Part shown: piece by piece, positions 1-7,587 of the stretch
How positions within the stretch are numbered: position 1 is the stretch's first letter
How the letters are laid out: each line of letters begins with the position of its first letter
NCBI RefSeq assembly: GCF_021191695.1
Contig: NZ_JAIWPT010000008.1
Location: 1 to 64,000 of the forward strand
Length of the DNA: 64,000 bases
Source: Proluteimonas luteida
GTDB taxonomy: Bacteria; Pseudomonadota; Gammaproteobacteria; Xanthomonadales; Xanthomonadaceae
Direction: 5' to 3'
The notes under the pieces: model-generated
The model's database searches: none
Seen by the model: only the letters and a program-made list of their open reading frames with translations
Told to the model about the DNA's origin: nothing
Position numbers and translations under genes: made by a program

Positions 1-241
1 CATGCGTCATCTGCGCACGCGACCCTACACCCCGCGCACCAATGGCAAGGCCGAGCGACTGGTCCAGACCAGCCTGCGCGAATGGGCCTATGCGCGCTCC
101 TATACCAGCTCCGAACAACGCGCCAACGCCTTCCACGGCTGGCTGCATCACTACAACTGGCATCGGCCTCACGCCAGCCTCGGCTACAAGCCACCCATCT
201 CACGCATTACGCTGAACAACGTGCTGGGTTTACACAGCTAG
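1..241 (+). mobile_element. IS481-type transposase, C-terminal fragment entering from outside the window
   Basis: The reading frame is open from the first bases and ends at a TAG at 239-241, so the gene begins upstream of the window. The visible 79 residues carry the end of the integrase core: TNGKAERLVQT, whose Glu is the last acid of the DDE triad, then YNWHRPHASLGYKPP, the typical C-terminal signature of IS481/IS3-like transposases. The host LysR gene begins only 23 bases after the stop, so the element's right end must lie in or beside that gap. I could not define a terminal inverted repeat because the left end is not visible. Whether the transposase is intact cannot be judged here. Confidence 0.8.
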
Positions 242-264
242 AGTTCCGCTCACCGTGGACGCGC

Positions 265-1176
265 ATGTCCGCAATGCGGGTGCATCTCCTGGACAGCCTG
301 GGCAGTCTCGAGACCTTCGTGCAGGCGGCCGAGCAGCGCAGCTTCGTCGAGGCAGGCCGCGTGCTGGGCATCTCCGCCGCCGCGGTCGGCAAGAGCGTCG
401 TGCGGCTGGAACGCAGCCTGGGCGTGCGCCTGTTCCATCGCAGCACCCGCAGCGTGACCCTGACCGACGCGGGGCGCATGTTCCTGCTGCGCAGCCGGCG
501 CATCCTGGCCGAGGCCGAGGCGGCCCGGGCGGAGCTGAGCGCGCAGGCCGGCAGCGTGCAGGGTCGGCTGCGGGTCAGCCTGCCGCTGGTCAGCGACCTG
601 GTGCTGCCGGTGCTGGCCGATTTCATGCAGGCGTATCCCGATGTATTGCTGGATCTCGATTTCACCGACCGGGTGGTCGACGTGATCGAGGAAGGGTTCG
701 ACGCGGTGCTGCGCGTCGGCGAACCGGCCGATTCGCGGCTGGTGGCGCGCTACATCGGCCGCTTCCAGCGCCGGCTGGTCGCTTCGCCGGACTACCTGTG
801 GACGCGGGGCACTCCACGCACGCCGGCCGATCTCGCCGGCCATGCCTGCCTCCAGTACCGCTTTCCCAGCAGCGGCCGCCTCGAACCCTGGCCGCTGCGC
901 GATGCCCCGGCGGATCTGCGGATTCCCGAATCGATGGTCTGCAACAACATCGAGACGCGGGTGTGCTTCGCCATCCGCGGCCGCGGCATCGCCTACGTGC
1001 CCGACCACTCGGTCCGCGCGGCGTTGCAGGACGGGCGGCTGGTGTCGCTGCTGGACGCGCATGTCGATGCGGCCGGCAGCTTCTACCTGCTCTGGCCGTC
1101 GGGGCGGCACGTGCTGCCGAAGCTGCGCGCGTTCATCGATTTCGTCGACGAACGGCTGCTGCCGGTCGTGCGCTGA
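265..1176 (+). CDS. LysR-family transcriptional regulator
   Basis: This 303-residue protein has the usual LysR length and layout. A winged helix-turn-helix fills about residues 5-65 (SLETFVQAAEQRSFVEAG, then ISAAAVGKSVVRLE and GVRLFHRSTRSVTLTDAG), and a periplasmic-binding-like effector domain fills about 90-295. I start it at the ATG at 265; a second in-frame ATG at 274 is equally possible, and the longer frame back to 82 is only read-through of the transposase region. The subgroup resembles the CrgA/YafC-like LysR proteins. Its normal divergent target is not visible because an IS-derived sequence lies directly upstream, so the promoter may have been displaced or altered by the insertion. 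Confidence 0.9.
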   Translation: MSAMRVHLLDSLGSLETFVQAAEQRSFVEAGRVLGISAAAVGKSVVRLERSLGVRLFHRSTRSVTLTDAGRMFLLRSRRILAEAEAARAELSAQAGSVQGRLRVSLPLVSDLVLPVLADFMQAYPDVLLDLDFTDRVVDVIEEGFDAVLRVGEPADSRLVARYIGRFQRRLVASPDYLWTRGTPRTPADLAGHACLQYRFPSSGRLEPWPLRDAPADLRIPESMVCNNIETRVCFAIRGRGIAYVPDHSVRAALQDGRLVSLLDAHVDAAGSFYLLWPSGRHVLPKLRAFIDFVDERLLPVVR

Positions 1177-1221
1177 GGCGCCGGCCCGCGGCGCCGACGC
1201 CCGGCGCGGGGACCGGCGTCG

Positions 1222-2460
1222 CTACGCCATCGCCGGCCGCAGCCGCGCCTCGCGGATCGGCAGGTTGGCCGCCGCGGCCAGCAGCGCCAGTGCCATGTCG
1301 GCGTACCACATCCACAGGTACGAGCCGAGATGCTCGATCGCCAGGCCGCCGAGCCAGGCGCCGAAGAACGCGCCGGTCTGGTGCGAGAGCAGGGTCAGGC
1401 CGAACAGCGTCGCCAGGTAGCGCGGCCCGAACAGCTTGCCGACCAGGCCCGCGGTCGGCGGCACCGTGGCCAGCCAGCTCATGCCCAGGCCCACGGCGAA
1501 CAGGAAGAACGTGGTCGGGGTCGGCGGCGACAGCACGTAGGCCAGGATCATCAGCGCACGGCTGGCGTAGATCGCCGTCAGCAGCCACTTCATGCGGAAG
1601 CGCTGGCCCAGCCAGCCGGCGCCGATGCTGCCGAGGATGTTGAACAGGCCGATCAGCGCCAGTGCGGTGGCCGACACGCCCGGCGACAGGCCGCACAGCG
1701 CGATCTCGGTCGGCAGGTGGGTGACCAGGAACGCGATGTGGAAGCCGCAGGTGAAGAAGCCCAGGTGCAGCAGCCAGTAGCTGCGGTCGCGCAGCGCCAC
1801 GGCGAGTTGCGTGCGCAGGCCGATGCCGTCGTCCAGTGCGGCGATCGGCTGCGCGCCATCGACCGGCTGCGTCGTCGCGCGGCGGCGCCGCAGCGGCCAG
1901 GCCAGCGGCAGCGTCGCCAGCGCGGTGGCGGCCATCGCCCAGGCCGCGGCCATCCAGCCGAACGCACCGATCATCGCCGAGGCGAACGGCGCATACAGGA
2001 ACTGGCCGAACGAACCGCCCGCGTTGATGACGCCCGATGCCATCGAGCGCTTCTCCGCCGGGATCGCGCGCGCGGTGCTGCCGATCAGGATCGAGAAGCT
2101 GCCGGCACCGGCGCCCGCGGCGCTGACCAGGCCCAGCGTCAGCAGCAGGCCCCATCCGGACGCGAACAGCGGCGCCAGCGCCATGCCGGCGAACAGCAGC
2201 AGGCCGCCGGCGACGAGCACGCGGCCGCTGCCGCGCTGGTCGGCGATCGCCCCGAACACCGGCTGCACCGCGCCCCAGACGAACTGCCCGACCGCCAGCG
2301 CGAAGCTGATCGCGGCGATGCCGATGCCGGTGTCGAGCGCGATCGGCTGCACGAACAGCCCCAGCGACTGGCGGATGCCCATGGTGATCATCATCATCGC
2401 GGTCGCCGCCAGGACCAGCGGCCAGTAGCGCGACGGCTGCGGGGCGGAGGCCGGGCTCAT
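1222..2460 (-). CDS. MFS transporter, twelve-helix
   Basis: This 412-residue integral membrane protein has about twelve hydrophobic helices and MFS features such as GIRQSLGLFVQPIA in helix 1 and a basic loop between helices 2 and 3. It resembles the CynX/NimT or oxalate/formate-antiporter-like branch of MFS carriers, but the substrate cannot be read from the sequence. The start at 2460 is chosen because its ATG overlaps the TGA of the upstream marR gene (ATGA at 2457-2460), which shows translational coupling. A longer frame to 2559 would run deep into marR and is rejected. The regulator-transporter pair suggests an inducible efflux or uptake unit. Confidence 0.85.
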   Translation of the reverse strand: MSPASAPQPSRYWPLVLAATAMMMITMGIRQSLGLFVQPIALDTGIGIAAISFALAVGQFVWGAVQPVFGAIADQRGSGRVLVAGGLLLFAGMALAPLFASGWGLLLTLGLVSAAGAGAGSFSILIGSTARAIPAEKRSMASGVINAGGSFGQFLYAPFASAMIGAFGWMAAAWAMAATALATLPLAWPLRRRRATTQPVDGAQPIAALDDGIGLRTQLAVALRDRSYWLLHLGFFTCGFHIAFLVTHLPTEIALCGLSPGVSATALALIGLFNILGSIGAGWLGQRFRMKWLLTAIYASRALMILAYVLSPPTPTTFFLFAVGLGMSWLATVPPTAGLVGKLFGPRYLATLFGLTLLSHQTGAFFGAWLGGLAIEHLGSYLWMWYADMALALLAAAANLPIREARLRPAMA

Positions 2461-2918
2461 GCCGTCAGCGTCCGCGTCGCGTGGTCCAGCGCCGCGTGCA
2501 GGTGCGCGACCCCGTCGAGGCCGAGCTGGCGCTCGATCCGGAGCTGGGCGTCGCGCCACAGCGGTTCCGCCACGCCCAGGACCCGCCTTCCCGACGGGGT
2601 GAGTTCGACCAGCCGCTGGCGGGCATCGGTTTTCGACGGCGCCAGGCGCGCCCAGCCGGCGGCGGTCAGGTGCTTGAGGTCGCGGCTGAGGGTGCTGCGG
2701 TCCATGCCCAGGGCCGCGGCGAGTTCGCCGACCGGGCGCGGCTGCTGCCCGGCGCGACGCAGGATCGCGTACTGGTTGACGTTGATGCCGGCCGGCGCCA
2801 GGGCGTGGTCGTAGCGCTGGGTCATCAGCCGGGTCAGCTTGCGCAGCCGGTGGCAGCTGCAGGGGAAGACCGGGGCGTGCGGCCTGGCATCGCCAGCGGT
2901 TGCGGAACTACTGGGCAT
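2457..2918 (-). CDS. MarR-family transcriptional regulator
   Basis: This 153-residue winged-helix regulator contains the recognition region PVGELAAALGMDRSTLSRDLKHL and a wing ending in RQRLVELTPSGRRVL. A CSC motif near residue 20, followed by HRLRKLTRLMTQRYD, matches a subgroup of MarR proteins with N-terminal cysteines that may sense oxidants or electrophiles; that role is an inference. I start at the ATG at 2918; the ATG at 2960 would put the palindrome at 2950-2959 inside the gene. It is the first gene of an operon with the MFS carrier, overlapping it by four bases, and probably controls both genes. Confidence 0.88.
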   Translation of the reverse strand: MPSSSATAGDARPHAPVFPCSCHRLRKLTRLMTQRYDHALAPAGINVNQYAILRRAGQQPRPVGELAAALGMDRSTLSRDLKHLTAAGWARLAPSKTDARQRLVELTPSGRRVLGVAEPLWRDAQLRIERQLGLDGVAHLHAALDHATRTLTA

Positions 2919-2949
2919 GCGGACTCCGGGAGGGTGGGAGCTGGATTGA

Positions 2950-2959
2950 TGTATATACA
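2950..2959. promoter_or_regulatory. 10-bp perfect palindrome TGTATATACA before marR-MFS
   Basis: TGTATATACA reads the same on both strands and lies 32-41 bases upstream of the marR start, in an unusually AT-rich patch of a GC-rich region. It fits the TGTA-N2-TACA pattern described for HutC-type GntR operators, and close variants occur in front of two other units in this window (28787 and 29654). It could instead be the MarR protein's own operator, although those are usually longer. Confidence 0.5.
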
Positions 2960-3015
2960 CCTATTTAGCCGGCGCATGAAGAACCGGCCGCGTGGCGCGA
3001 ACGGTGCCCGGACGG

Positions 3016-3903
3016 CTACGCCAGGTAGCGCCGGAACCAGTCGATGGTCCGGTTCCAGGCGAGCGTGGCCGCGGCCTCGTCGTAGCGCGGCGTCGAGTCG
3101 TTGTGGAAGCCGTGGTGGGTGCCCGGGTAGACGTGGGCTTCGTAGGTCTTGCCGGCCGCCTGCAGCGCCGCCTCGTAGGCCGGCCAGGTTTCGTTGACGC
3201 GCGGATCGTTCTCGGCGAAGTGGATCAGCAGCGGGGCCTGGATGCGCGGGACGTCCTCCGGCCGCGCCTGGCGCCCGTAGAACGGAACGGCGGCGGCCAG
3301 TTCCGGATAGGCCACGGCGGCCGCATGGCAGACCCCGCCGCCGTAGCAGAAGCCGGTGATGCCGATCTTTCCGGTCGTTCCCTCGTGCCGGGCGAGGAAT
3401 TCGATCGCCGCGAAGAAATCGTTCATCAGCTTCTCGGGGTCGACCTGCTGCTGCAGTTCGCGACCCTGGTCGTCGTTGCCGGGATAGCCGCCGACCGAAC
3501 TCAGACCGTCGGGCGCGAGCGCGAGGAAACCCGCCTTGGCCACGCGCCGGGCCACGTCCTCGATGTAGGGATTGAGCCCGCGGTTCTCGTGGACCACGAC
3601 CACACCGGGGACCGGCCCGTCCGCGCGGGCGGGACGCACGAGGTAGCCGCGTACCTCGCCGTGGCCGTTCGGCGACGGATAGCGGATGTAGGTGGGCACG
3701 ATGTCGGGATCGGCGAAGTCGACCTGGTGGGCCAGCGCGTAGTCGGGCGACAGCGAGGCGAGGAGCGTGGCGGCGGTCAGGCCGCCGACGGCGAACCGGG
3801 CGGCGCGGTCGAGGAAGTCGCGCCGGCTGATCTTCCCGTGCACGTAGTGATCGTAGAGTTCGAGCAGTTCCGGCTGGAAATCCTTCGCTGTCAGGCGTGC
3901 CAT
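3016..3903 (-). CDS. Dienelactone hydrolase family protein, probably exported by Tat
   Basis: This 295-residue alpha/beta hydrolase resembles carboxymethylenebutenolidase. It has the HENRGLNP segment, the Cys nucleophile elbow GFCYGGG near residue 186, an acid in AENDPRVNE near 232 and the catalytic His in GTHHGFHND near 265. The N-terminus is longer than in cytosolic enzymes: SRRDFLDRAARFAVGGLTAATLL resembles a twin-arginine signal, so the protein may act in the periplasm. The start at 3903 is the ATG just before MARLTAKDF; the upstream frame to 4215 is repeat DNA. It stands alone between the marR operon and a repeat-filled gap. The natural substrate is unknown. Confidence 0.85.
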   Translation of the reverse strand: MARLTAKDFQPELLELYDHYVHGKISRRDFLDRAARFAVGGLTAATLLASLSPDYALAHQVDFADPDIVPTYIRYPSPNGHGEVRGYLVRPARADGPVPGVVVVHENRGLNPYIEDVARRVAKAGFLALAPDGLSSVGGYPGNDDQGRELQQQVDPEKLMNDFFAAIEFLARHEGTTGKIGITGFCYGGGVCHAAAVAYPELAAAVPFYGRQARPEDVPRIQAPLLIHFAENDPRVNETWPAYEAALQAAGKTYEAHVYPGTHHGFHNDSTPRYDEAAATLAWNRTIDWFRRYLA

Positions 3904-4072
3904 CTGTCGTCGCTCCTCTGGTCGTCCGGCGTGTCGTTGGGGTGCCCGGCGATTGCCGCTGTCGCGGCGCACGGCGGCGCGGTCCCGATCCGGGACAAGC
4001 ATAGGACAAACGGATGCGGGCCGGCCGGGCGCGGGATCGCCGGCCCGCATCGCGCAGGCGCCGGAATCGCGT
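3904..4072. other. Upstream region of the dienelactone hydrolase, no gene seen
   Basis: This 169-base stretch leads into the minus-strand hydrolase and should hold its promoter, but I see no convincing -35/-10 pair or operator. Short frames here have no recognisable protein features. Confidence 0.4.
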
Positions 4073-4385
4073 CCGGCAGTTGGCCTTGAGCCCTCTCCCG
4101 CGTGCGGGGCAAAGAGACGCGCTTGCGAGCCATTGGCTCGCGTGCCGATGAACGCCGGTGCGCGGGCCGGGAGCGCGAAGCGCGGGGTTGGGGTGAGGGC
4201 GTGATACGGGCGCACCGATCAGGGTTTGGCAACCATGCTGCGCCCTCATCCGCCCCTTCGGGGCACCTTCTCCCGCGTGCGGGAGAAGGGACAGGGCTTG
4301 CCGCCTTCAGTGGCACCCGGTTGGATTGTCCCCTTCGAGAGGTTCGCTGTCTAAAGCCCCCGGCTTTGCCGGGGGATACTTACCG
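4073..4385. repeat. Composite intergenic repeat, long copy
   Basis: This block shares at least five ordered segments with the block at 38857-39045: CCGGCAGTTGGCCTTGAGCC followed by CTCTCCCGCGTGCGGG; GGGGTGAGGGCGTG; TTTGGCAAC; GGCACCCGGTT with a nearby CCCCTT; and GCCGGGGGATACTTAC. The copy here is longer because about 80 bases, including the stem TTGCGAGCCA/TGGCTCGC, interrupt the first hairpin. No protein is encoded. The order of shared segments suggests a family of mobile or recombining intergenic elements rather than chance. Confidence 0.65.
4353..4375 (-). terminator. Terminator-like hairpin after the zinc receptor gene
   Basis: On the minus strand an 8-bp stem (CCCCCGGC/GCCGGGGG) with an AAA loop is followed by CTTTAG, 45 bases after the receptor stop. 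It is part of the composite repeat, so the repeat may serve as terminator. The U-tract is short. Confidence 0.5.
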
Positions 4386-4419
4386 GAAAAACCACGTCTG
4401 GCTGGAAGGACAAGCCTGA

Positions 4420-6636
4420 TCAGAAGAACACGCGGATCCCGCCGGCGACGGTCCGGCCCGGCAGCGGCGCGTAGTCGCGCAGCAGCGAGGTGTGCGGGCG
4501 GGCCTCCTGGTTGGTCAGGTTGCGACCGTCGAGGAACAGCTCCCACTGGGTGCCGTCGGGCTCGCCGAGGCGCCAGGCGACGCCCGCGTTGACCAGGGTG
4601 TAGCCCGGGCTCGGTTCCTCCAGCTCGGCCACGCGATCCTGCTTGAGGTAGCGCACCGCGCCGACGTGCGCGCGCACGCCGCCCAGCGCCCAGTTGACGT
4701 CCGCGCCGTAGCGTGCGGGCGCGATGCGCGGCAGGTTGCCGCCCAGCGGGATGTCGGCGAGGTAGTGGTGGCCATGGTCGCCATGCGGCACCTCGAATTC
4801 CACCTGTCGCGTGCCGCTGCCGTCGAGTTCCGCGCGCACGACGTCGCCGAACAGACGCAGGTCGAAATCGCCCGCATCCGATTCCACCAGATGGAACTTC
4901 GCCTCCGCCTCCGCGCCGCGGAAGGTCGCGTCGGCCTGCGTCCACAGCCGCACCGGATAGTCGTCCTCGACGACGCCGGTGTCGGCCAGGTAGGTGAAGC
5001 GCTTGAACCTGGTCTGGTAGACCGCGGCCTTCAGCTCGATGCGATCGGTATGCGCATGCAGGCCGAGTTCCAGGCGCTGGCCGCGTTCGGTGTCCAGGTT
5101 CGCGTCGCCGATCTCGATCGAACGCGTCGCGACGTGGGGGCCGGCGGCGAAGAGTTCCTCGTTGGTCGGCGCGCGCTCGGAGATGTCGGCGCCGAAACGC
5201 AGGTCGAACACGTCCGACAGGTGCCAGATCGCCGCGCCAGACAAGCTGCTGGCGTCGAACTTGCGCGACTCGCTGCCGACCGGGTCGATCTCCACGCGCT
5301 CGTGGCGGCCGCCGAGCTCCAGCTTGAACGGCCCGAATTCCTTCTCCTGCACCACGAACAGGCCCAGGGTATCGGTCACGCTCGGCGGCACGAACGCTTC
5401 CTCGCCGACGGCGCCGAAATCGACGTGGCCGAACTGCAGGCCGAACGCGCCATTCCAGCCGTTGACCGGATTCTGCACCGCTTCCAGGCGCGCCTCGGTG
5501 CCCTTGTTGGTGAAGCGGGTCGCGGCCACGCCGCCTTCCAGTTCGACGTGCTCGTAGTCGTTGTGGGCCGCGCGCAGGTTCAGCGCGCCGAGGAACGGCA
5601 GCGGGTTGTAGATGCCGCCCTTGAGGTCGATGCGGTTCTGCACCATGTCGATGCGCACCGAGCCGTGGTCGTGGTCTTCCTCTTCGTGGTCGTGGTCGTC
5701 ATGGTCGTGGTCATGATCGTCGTGGCCGTCGTCTTCCTCCGCATGGACGTGCGCGCCATCGGGCAGGCCGTAATTGGTGCGGTAGGTGCTGACGGCGACG
5801 CCCAGGTGGCCGCGTTCGCCGAAGTACGTCGCGCCGACCGCGCCGGCACGGGTGCGGATCCAGCTGTTGGGCAGCGTGCCGTAGGGGTTCTCGGACTCTT
5901 CCTCATGGTCGTGGTCATGGTCGTGATCATGATCATCATGTTCGTCATGCTCGACCTGGGCGAAACCCGGGATGTCGAAATCGCCGGTATTGCGGATCAG
6001 GCCGTCGACATGCAGCACCAGGTTGTCGCCGTTGACGCCGTCGAGGCGGAACATGCCGCTGCGCTCGCCATTGCCGCTGCCCGCGCGCAGTTCGGCGCGG
6101 CCGCTGATCGGGCGGTCGGGCACGTCGCTGGCGATGCGCCCGTCGACCACGTTGACCGCGCCGCCGATCGCGCCGCTGCCGAACAGCAGGTTCGCCGGTC
6201 CCTTGAGCACCTCGATCTGGTCGGCGAGGAAGGGCTCGATGCTGATCGCGTGGTCGGCGCTGACGGTCGAGGCGTCCATGCTGCCGATGCCGCCGGACAG
6301 CACCTGCACGCGCGGGCCTTCCTGGCCGCGGATGATCGGCCGGCCGACGCCGGTGCCGAAGAATCCGCTCTGGACGCCGGGCAGCGACGATACGGTGTCG
6401 CCGAGGTTGCCGGCCTTGCGGTCGTCGAGGGCGTCGCCATGCAGCAGTTCGATCGGGTGCGCGAGGCTCTCGGCCTCGCCGCCCAGCGGGGTCGCGGTCA
6501 CCTGGACGCGGTCGAGGGTCGTGGTGGCAGGATGCGCACTGGTCTGTTGGGCGTGCGTGGCGCCGGCGGCGAGCAGCAGGCCCAGGGCGATGGCGAGGCG
6601 GTGGGGGACGGGGGAGGCGGCGCGGGAGGTGGTCAT
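4420..6636 (-). CDS. znuD: TonB-dependent zinc receptor, ZnuD-like
   Basis: This 738-residue outer-membrane receptor has a signal peptide (LAIALGLLLAAGATHAQ), a plug domain (about residues 45-160, with RPIIRGQEGPRVQVL and GPANLLFGSGAIGGAVNV) and a beta-barrel ending in the aromatic tail VAGGIRVFF. Two extracellular loops, near residues 228-248 and 297-327, are runs of His, Asp and Glu, as in the Neisseria zinc receptor ZnuD, so the substrate is most likely zinc. The start at 6636 gives a proper signal peptide; the frame upstream to 6897 lies in the divergent gene. A Zur-like site lies about 30-50 bases upstream. Cobalt, nickel or copper are the alternatives. Confidence 0.85.
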   Translation of the reverse strand: MTTSRAASPVPHRLAIALGLLLAAGATHAQQTSAHPATTTLDRVQVTATPLGGEAESLAHPIELLHGDALDDRKAGNLGDTVSSLPGVQSGFFGTGVGRPIIRGQEGPRVQVLSGGIGSMDASTVSADHAISIEPFLADQIEVLKGPANLLFGSGAIGGAVNVVDGRIASDVPDRPISGRAELRAGSGNGERSGMFRLDGVNGDNLVLHVDGLIRNTGDFDIPGFAQVEHDEHDDHDHDHDHDHEEESENPYGTLPNSWIRTRAGAVGATYFGERGHLGVAVSTYRTNYGLPDGAHVHAEEDDGHDDHDHDHDDHDHEEEDHDHGSVRIDMVQNRIDLKGGIYNPLPFLGALNLRAAHNDYEHVELEGGVAATRFTNKGTEARLEAVQNPVNGWNGAFGLQFGHVDFGAVGEEAFVPPSVTDTLGLFVVQEKEFGPFKLELGGRHERVEIDPVGSESRKFDASSLSGAAIWHLSDVFDLRFGADISERAPTNEELFAAGPHVATRSIEIGDANLDTERGQRLELGLHAHTDRIELKAAVYQTRFKRFTYLADTGVVEDDYPVRLWTQADATFRGAEAEAKFHLVESDAGDFDLRLFGDVVRAELDGSGTRQVEFEVPHGDHGHHYLADIPLGGNLPRIAPARYGADVNWALGGVRAHVGAVRYLKQDRVAELEEPSPGYTLVNAGVAWRLGEPDGTQWELFLDGRNLTNQEARPHTSLLRDYAPLPGRTVAGGIRVFF

Positions 6637-6664
6637 TCGAAGGTACACTGGTGGTCGGAGCAGG

Positions 6665-6680
6665 AATGTTATAATGTTAC
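6665..6680. promoter_or_regulatory. Zur-like site and divergent promoter between znuD and the MerC gene
   Basis: AATGTTATAATGTTAC contains two direct copies of AATGTTA and resembles half of a TGTTATA-N-TATAACA Zur box; the second half matches only about four of seven positions. A perfect plus-strand -10 hexamer, TATAAT, at 6670-6675 lies inside it, 32 bases before the MerC gene start. A repressor bound here could block both divergent genes. This is judged by eye only. Confidence 0.5.
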
Positions 6681-6706
6681 GCAACAGTTCGCATCCCCCA
6701 AAAGAC

Positions 6707-7102
6707 ATGTCCGCATCCCATTCCCCGCTGCGCCACGCCGACCGCTTCGGATTCGCCGCATCGCTGCTGTGCGCGGTGCACTGCGCGCTGTTTCCGGTAC
6801 TGCTGGCGTTGCTGCCGGCATTCGGCCTCAGCCTCGGCGGCTGGATCGATGTCGACCAGGCCTTCGTGGTGTTCGCCACGCTGCTGGGCGCGACCACGCT
6901 GACCCTGGGCTATCGCCGGCACCGCGCATTCCGGGCCTGGGCACTGCTGCTGCCGGGCCTGGCGCTGGTCTGGGCCGGTGCGTTCACGCCGCTGCACGAC
7001 CATTCCATCACCCATGCCGCGGTGATGACCCTCGGCGGCCTGCTGCTGGCCGGCGCGCACCTGTGGAACCTGCGCCTGACCCACGCCAGCGCCACACCCT
7101 GA
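6707..7102 (+). CDS. MerC-domain membrane protein
   Basis: This 131-residue protein has four hydrophobic helices. CAVHCALFPVLLALLP in helix 1 has the Cys-x-x-x-Cys pair of MerC-type metal transport proteins, and a HDHSITHA segment lies between later helices. The start at 6707 is preferred over the in-frame ATG at 6674, which would lie inside the promoter -10 element. Xanthomonads often have such MerC-domain genes beside a Zur-regulated TonB receptor, so a role in moving zinc across the inner membrane or in zinc homeostasis is likely; mercury transport is unlikely because no mer genes are present. Confidence 0.8.
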   Translation: MSASHSPLRHADRFGFAASLLCAVHCALFPVLLALLPAFGLSLGGWIDVDQAFVVFATLLGATTLTLGYRRHRAFRAWALLLPGLALVWAGAFTPLHDHSITHAAVMTLGGLLLAGAHLWNLRLTHASATP

Positions 7103-7146
7103 TCCGGTCCGCACCGGCCCGCGCCGTTGCTCGGCATCGCGCATGC

Positions 7147-7182
7147 TAAAATGTGCGGTCTGGTGCGCCCCCCGCGGCGCAC
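7147..7182 (+). promoter_or_regulatory. Likely promoter -10 and 5' leader hairpin of the THX gene
   Basis: TAAAAT at 7147-7152 is a good -10 hexamer. A possible -35 (TTGCTC at 7127) is only 14 bases away, so the promoter call is weak. Just downstream GTGCGCC and GGCGCAC (7163-7169 and 7176-7182) form a 7-bp stem in the leader, followed by TTT. It could act as an attenuator or simply stabilise the message. Confidence 0.3.
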
Positions 7183-7227
7183 TTTCGCGTCTATCGCATC
7201 CAACTCGCAGGACATCAGGAGCACACA

Positions 7228-7422
7228 ATGGGCAAGGGCGACCGCAAGACCCTCAAGGGCAAGCGCTACAACGCGAGCTACGGCAATTCCCGTTCGAAGG
7301 GCCTCGCCAAGGCCGCCGGTACCGCGACCGCGCCGGTCGTGAAGAAGGCCGCGGCCAAGACCGTCGCCAAGGCACCGGCGAAGAAGGCCGTGGCCAAGAA
7401 GGTCGCGCCGAAGGCCGAGTAG
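7228..7422 (+). CDS. 30S ribosomal protein THX, extended form
   Basis: This is a 64-residue, very basic protein. Its first 24 residues (MGKGDRKTLKGKRYNASYGN onward) match the short ribosomal protein THX, which in Thermus is only 26 residues and binds the head of the 30S subunit. The remaining 40 residues are a Lys/Ala-rich tail with repeated AAKT/APAKKAVAKK-like units, resembling the C-terminal tails of histone H1-like bacterial proteins. The start has a good ribosome site (AGGAG at 7217-7221, seven bases before ATG). It is a single gene with its own leader and terminator. Ribosome binding is by analogy. Confidence 0.8.
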   Translation: MGKGDRKTLKGKRYNASYGNSRSKGLAKAAGTATAPVVKKAAAKTVAKAPAKKAVAKKVAPKAE

Positions 7423-7445
7423 GCCCGCAACGCCGCGCCGACCGC

Positions 7446-7470
7446 AAAGCCCCGCCCCGCGCGGGGCTTT
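7446..7470 (+). terminator. Intrinsic terminator after THX
   Basis: AAAGCCCCGC and GCGGGGCTTT form a perfect 10-bp stem around a 5-base loop, 24 bases after the THX stop. The run of T is only three long and lies within the stem. Confidence 0.75.
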
Positions 7471-7587
7471 CGCGTTCATGGATGGGCGGAATGCGCGGGC
7501 CGTCACGGCCGGGCGTGACGAACGGCCGGATGCGGCGTCGCGCGGCTGTGCCAGCATCGCGCCAACTCCATTCGAAGGTGCGCCGGG

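Noticed and set aside
2919..2960. Longer MarR start at 2960
   Set aside because: It would place the palindrome inside the gene and add residues not seen in the family; the ATG at 2918 fits better.
5680..5945. Short GTGGTCATGGTC-like tandem DNA that looks like a repeat array
   Set aside because: It is the coding DNA for His/Asp-rich loops of the receptor; units are not regular and have no spacers, so it is not a CRISPR array.
6707..7102. Mercury resistance gene merC
   Set aside because: No merA, merR, merT or merP is near; the neighbour is a zinc receptor with a Zur-like site.
4492..7149. 885-codon plus-strand frame opposite the zinc receptor
   Set aside because: It is a shadow of the receptor gene; the V/M-rich stretches mirror the His/Asp codons of the loops.
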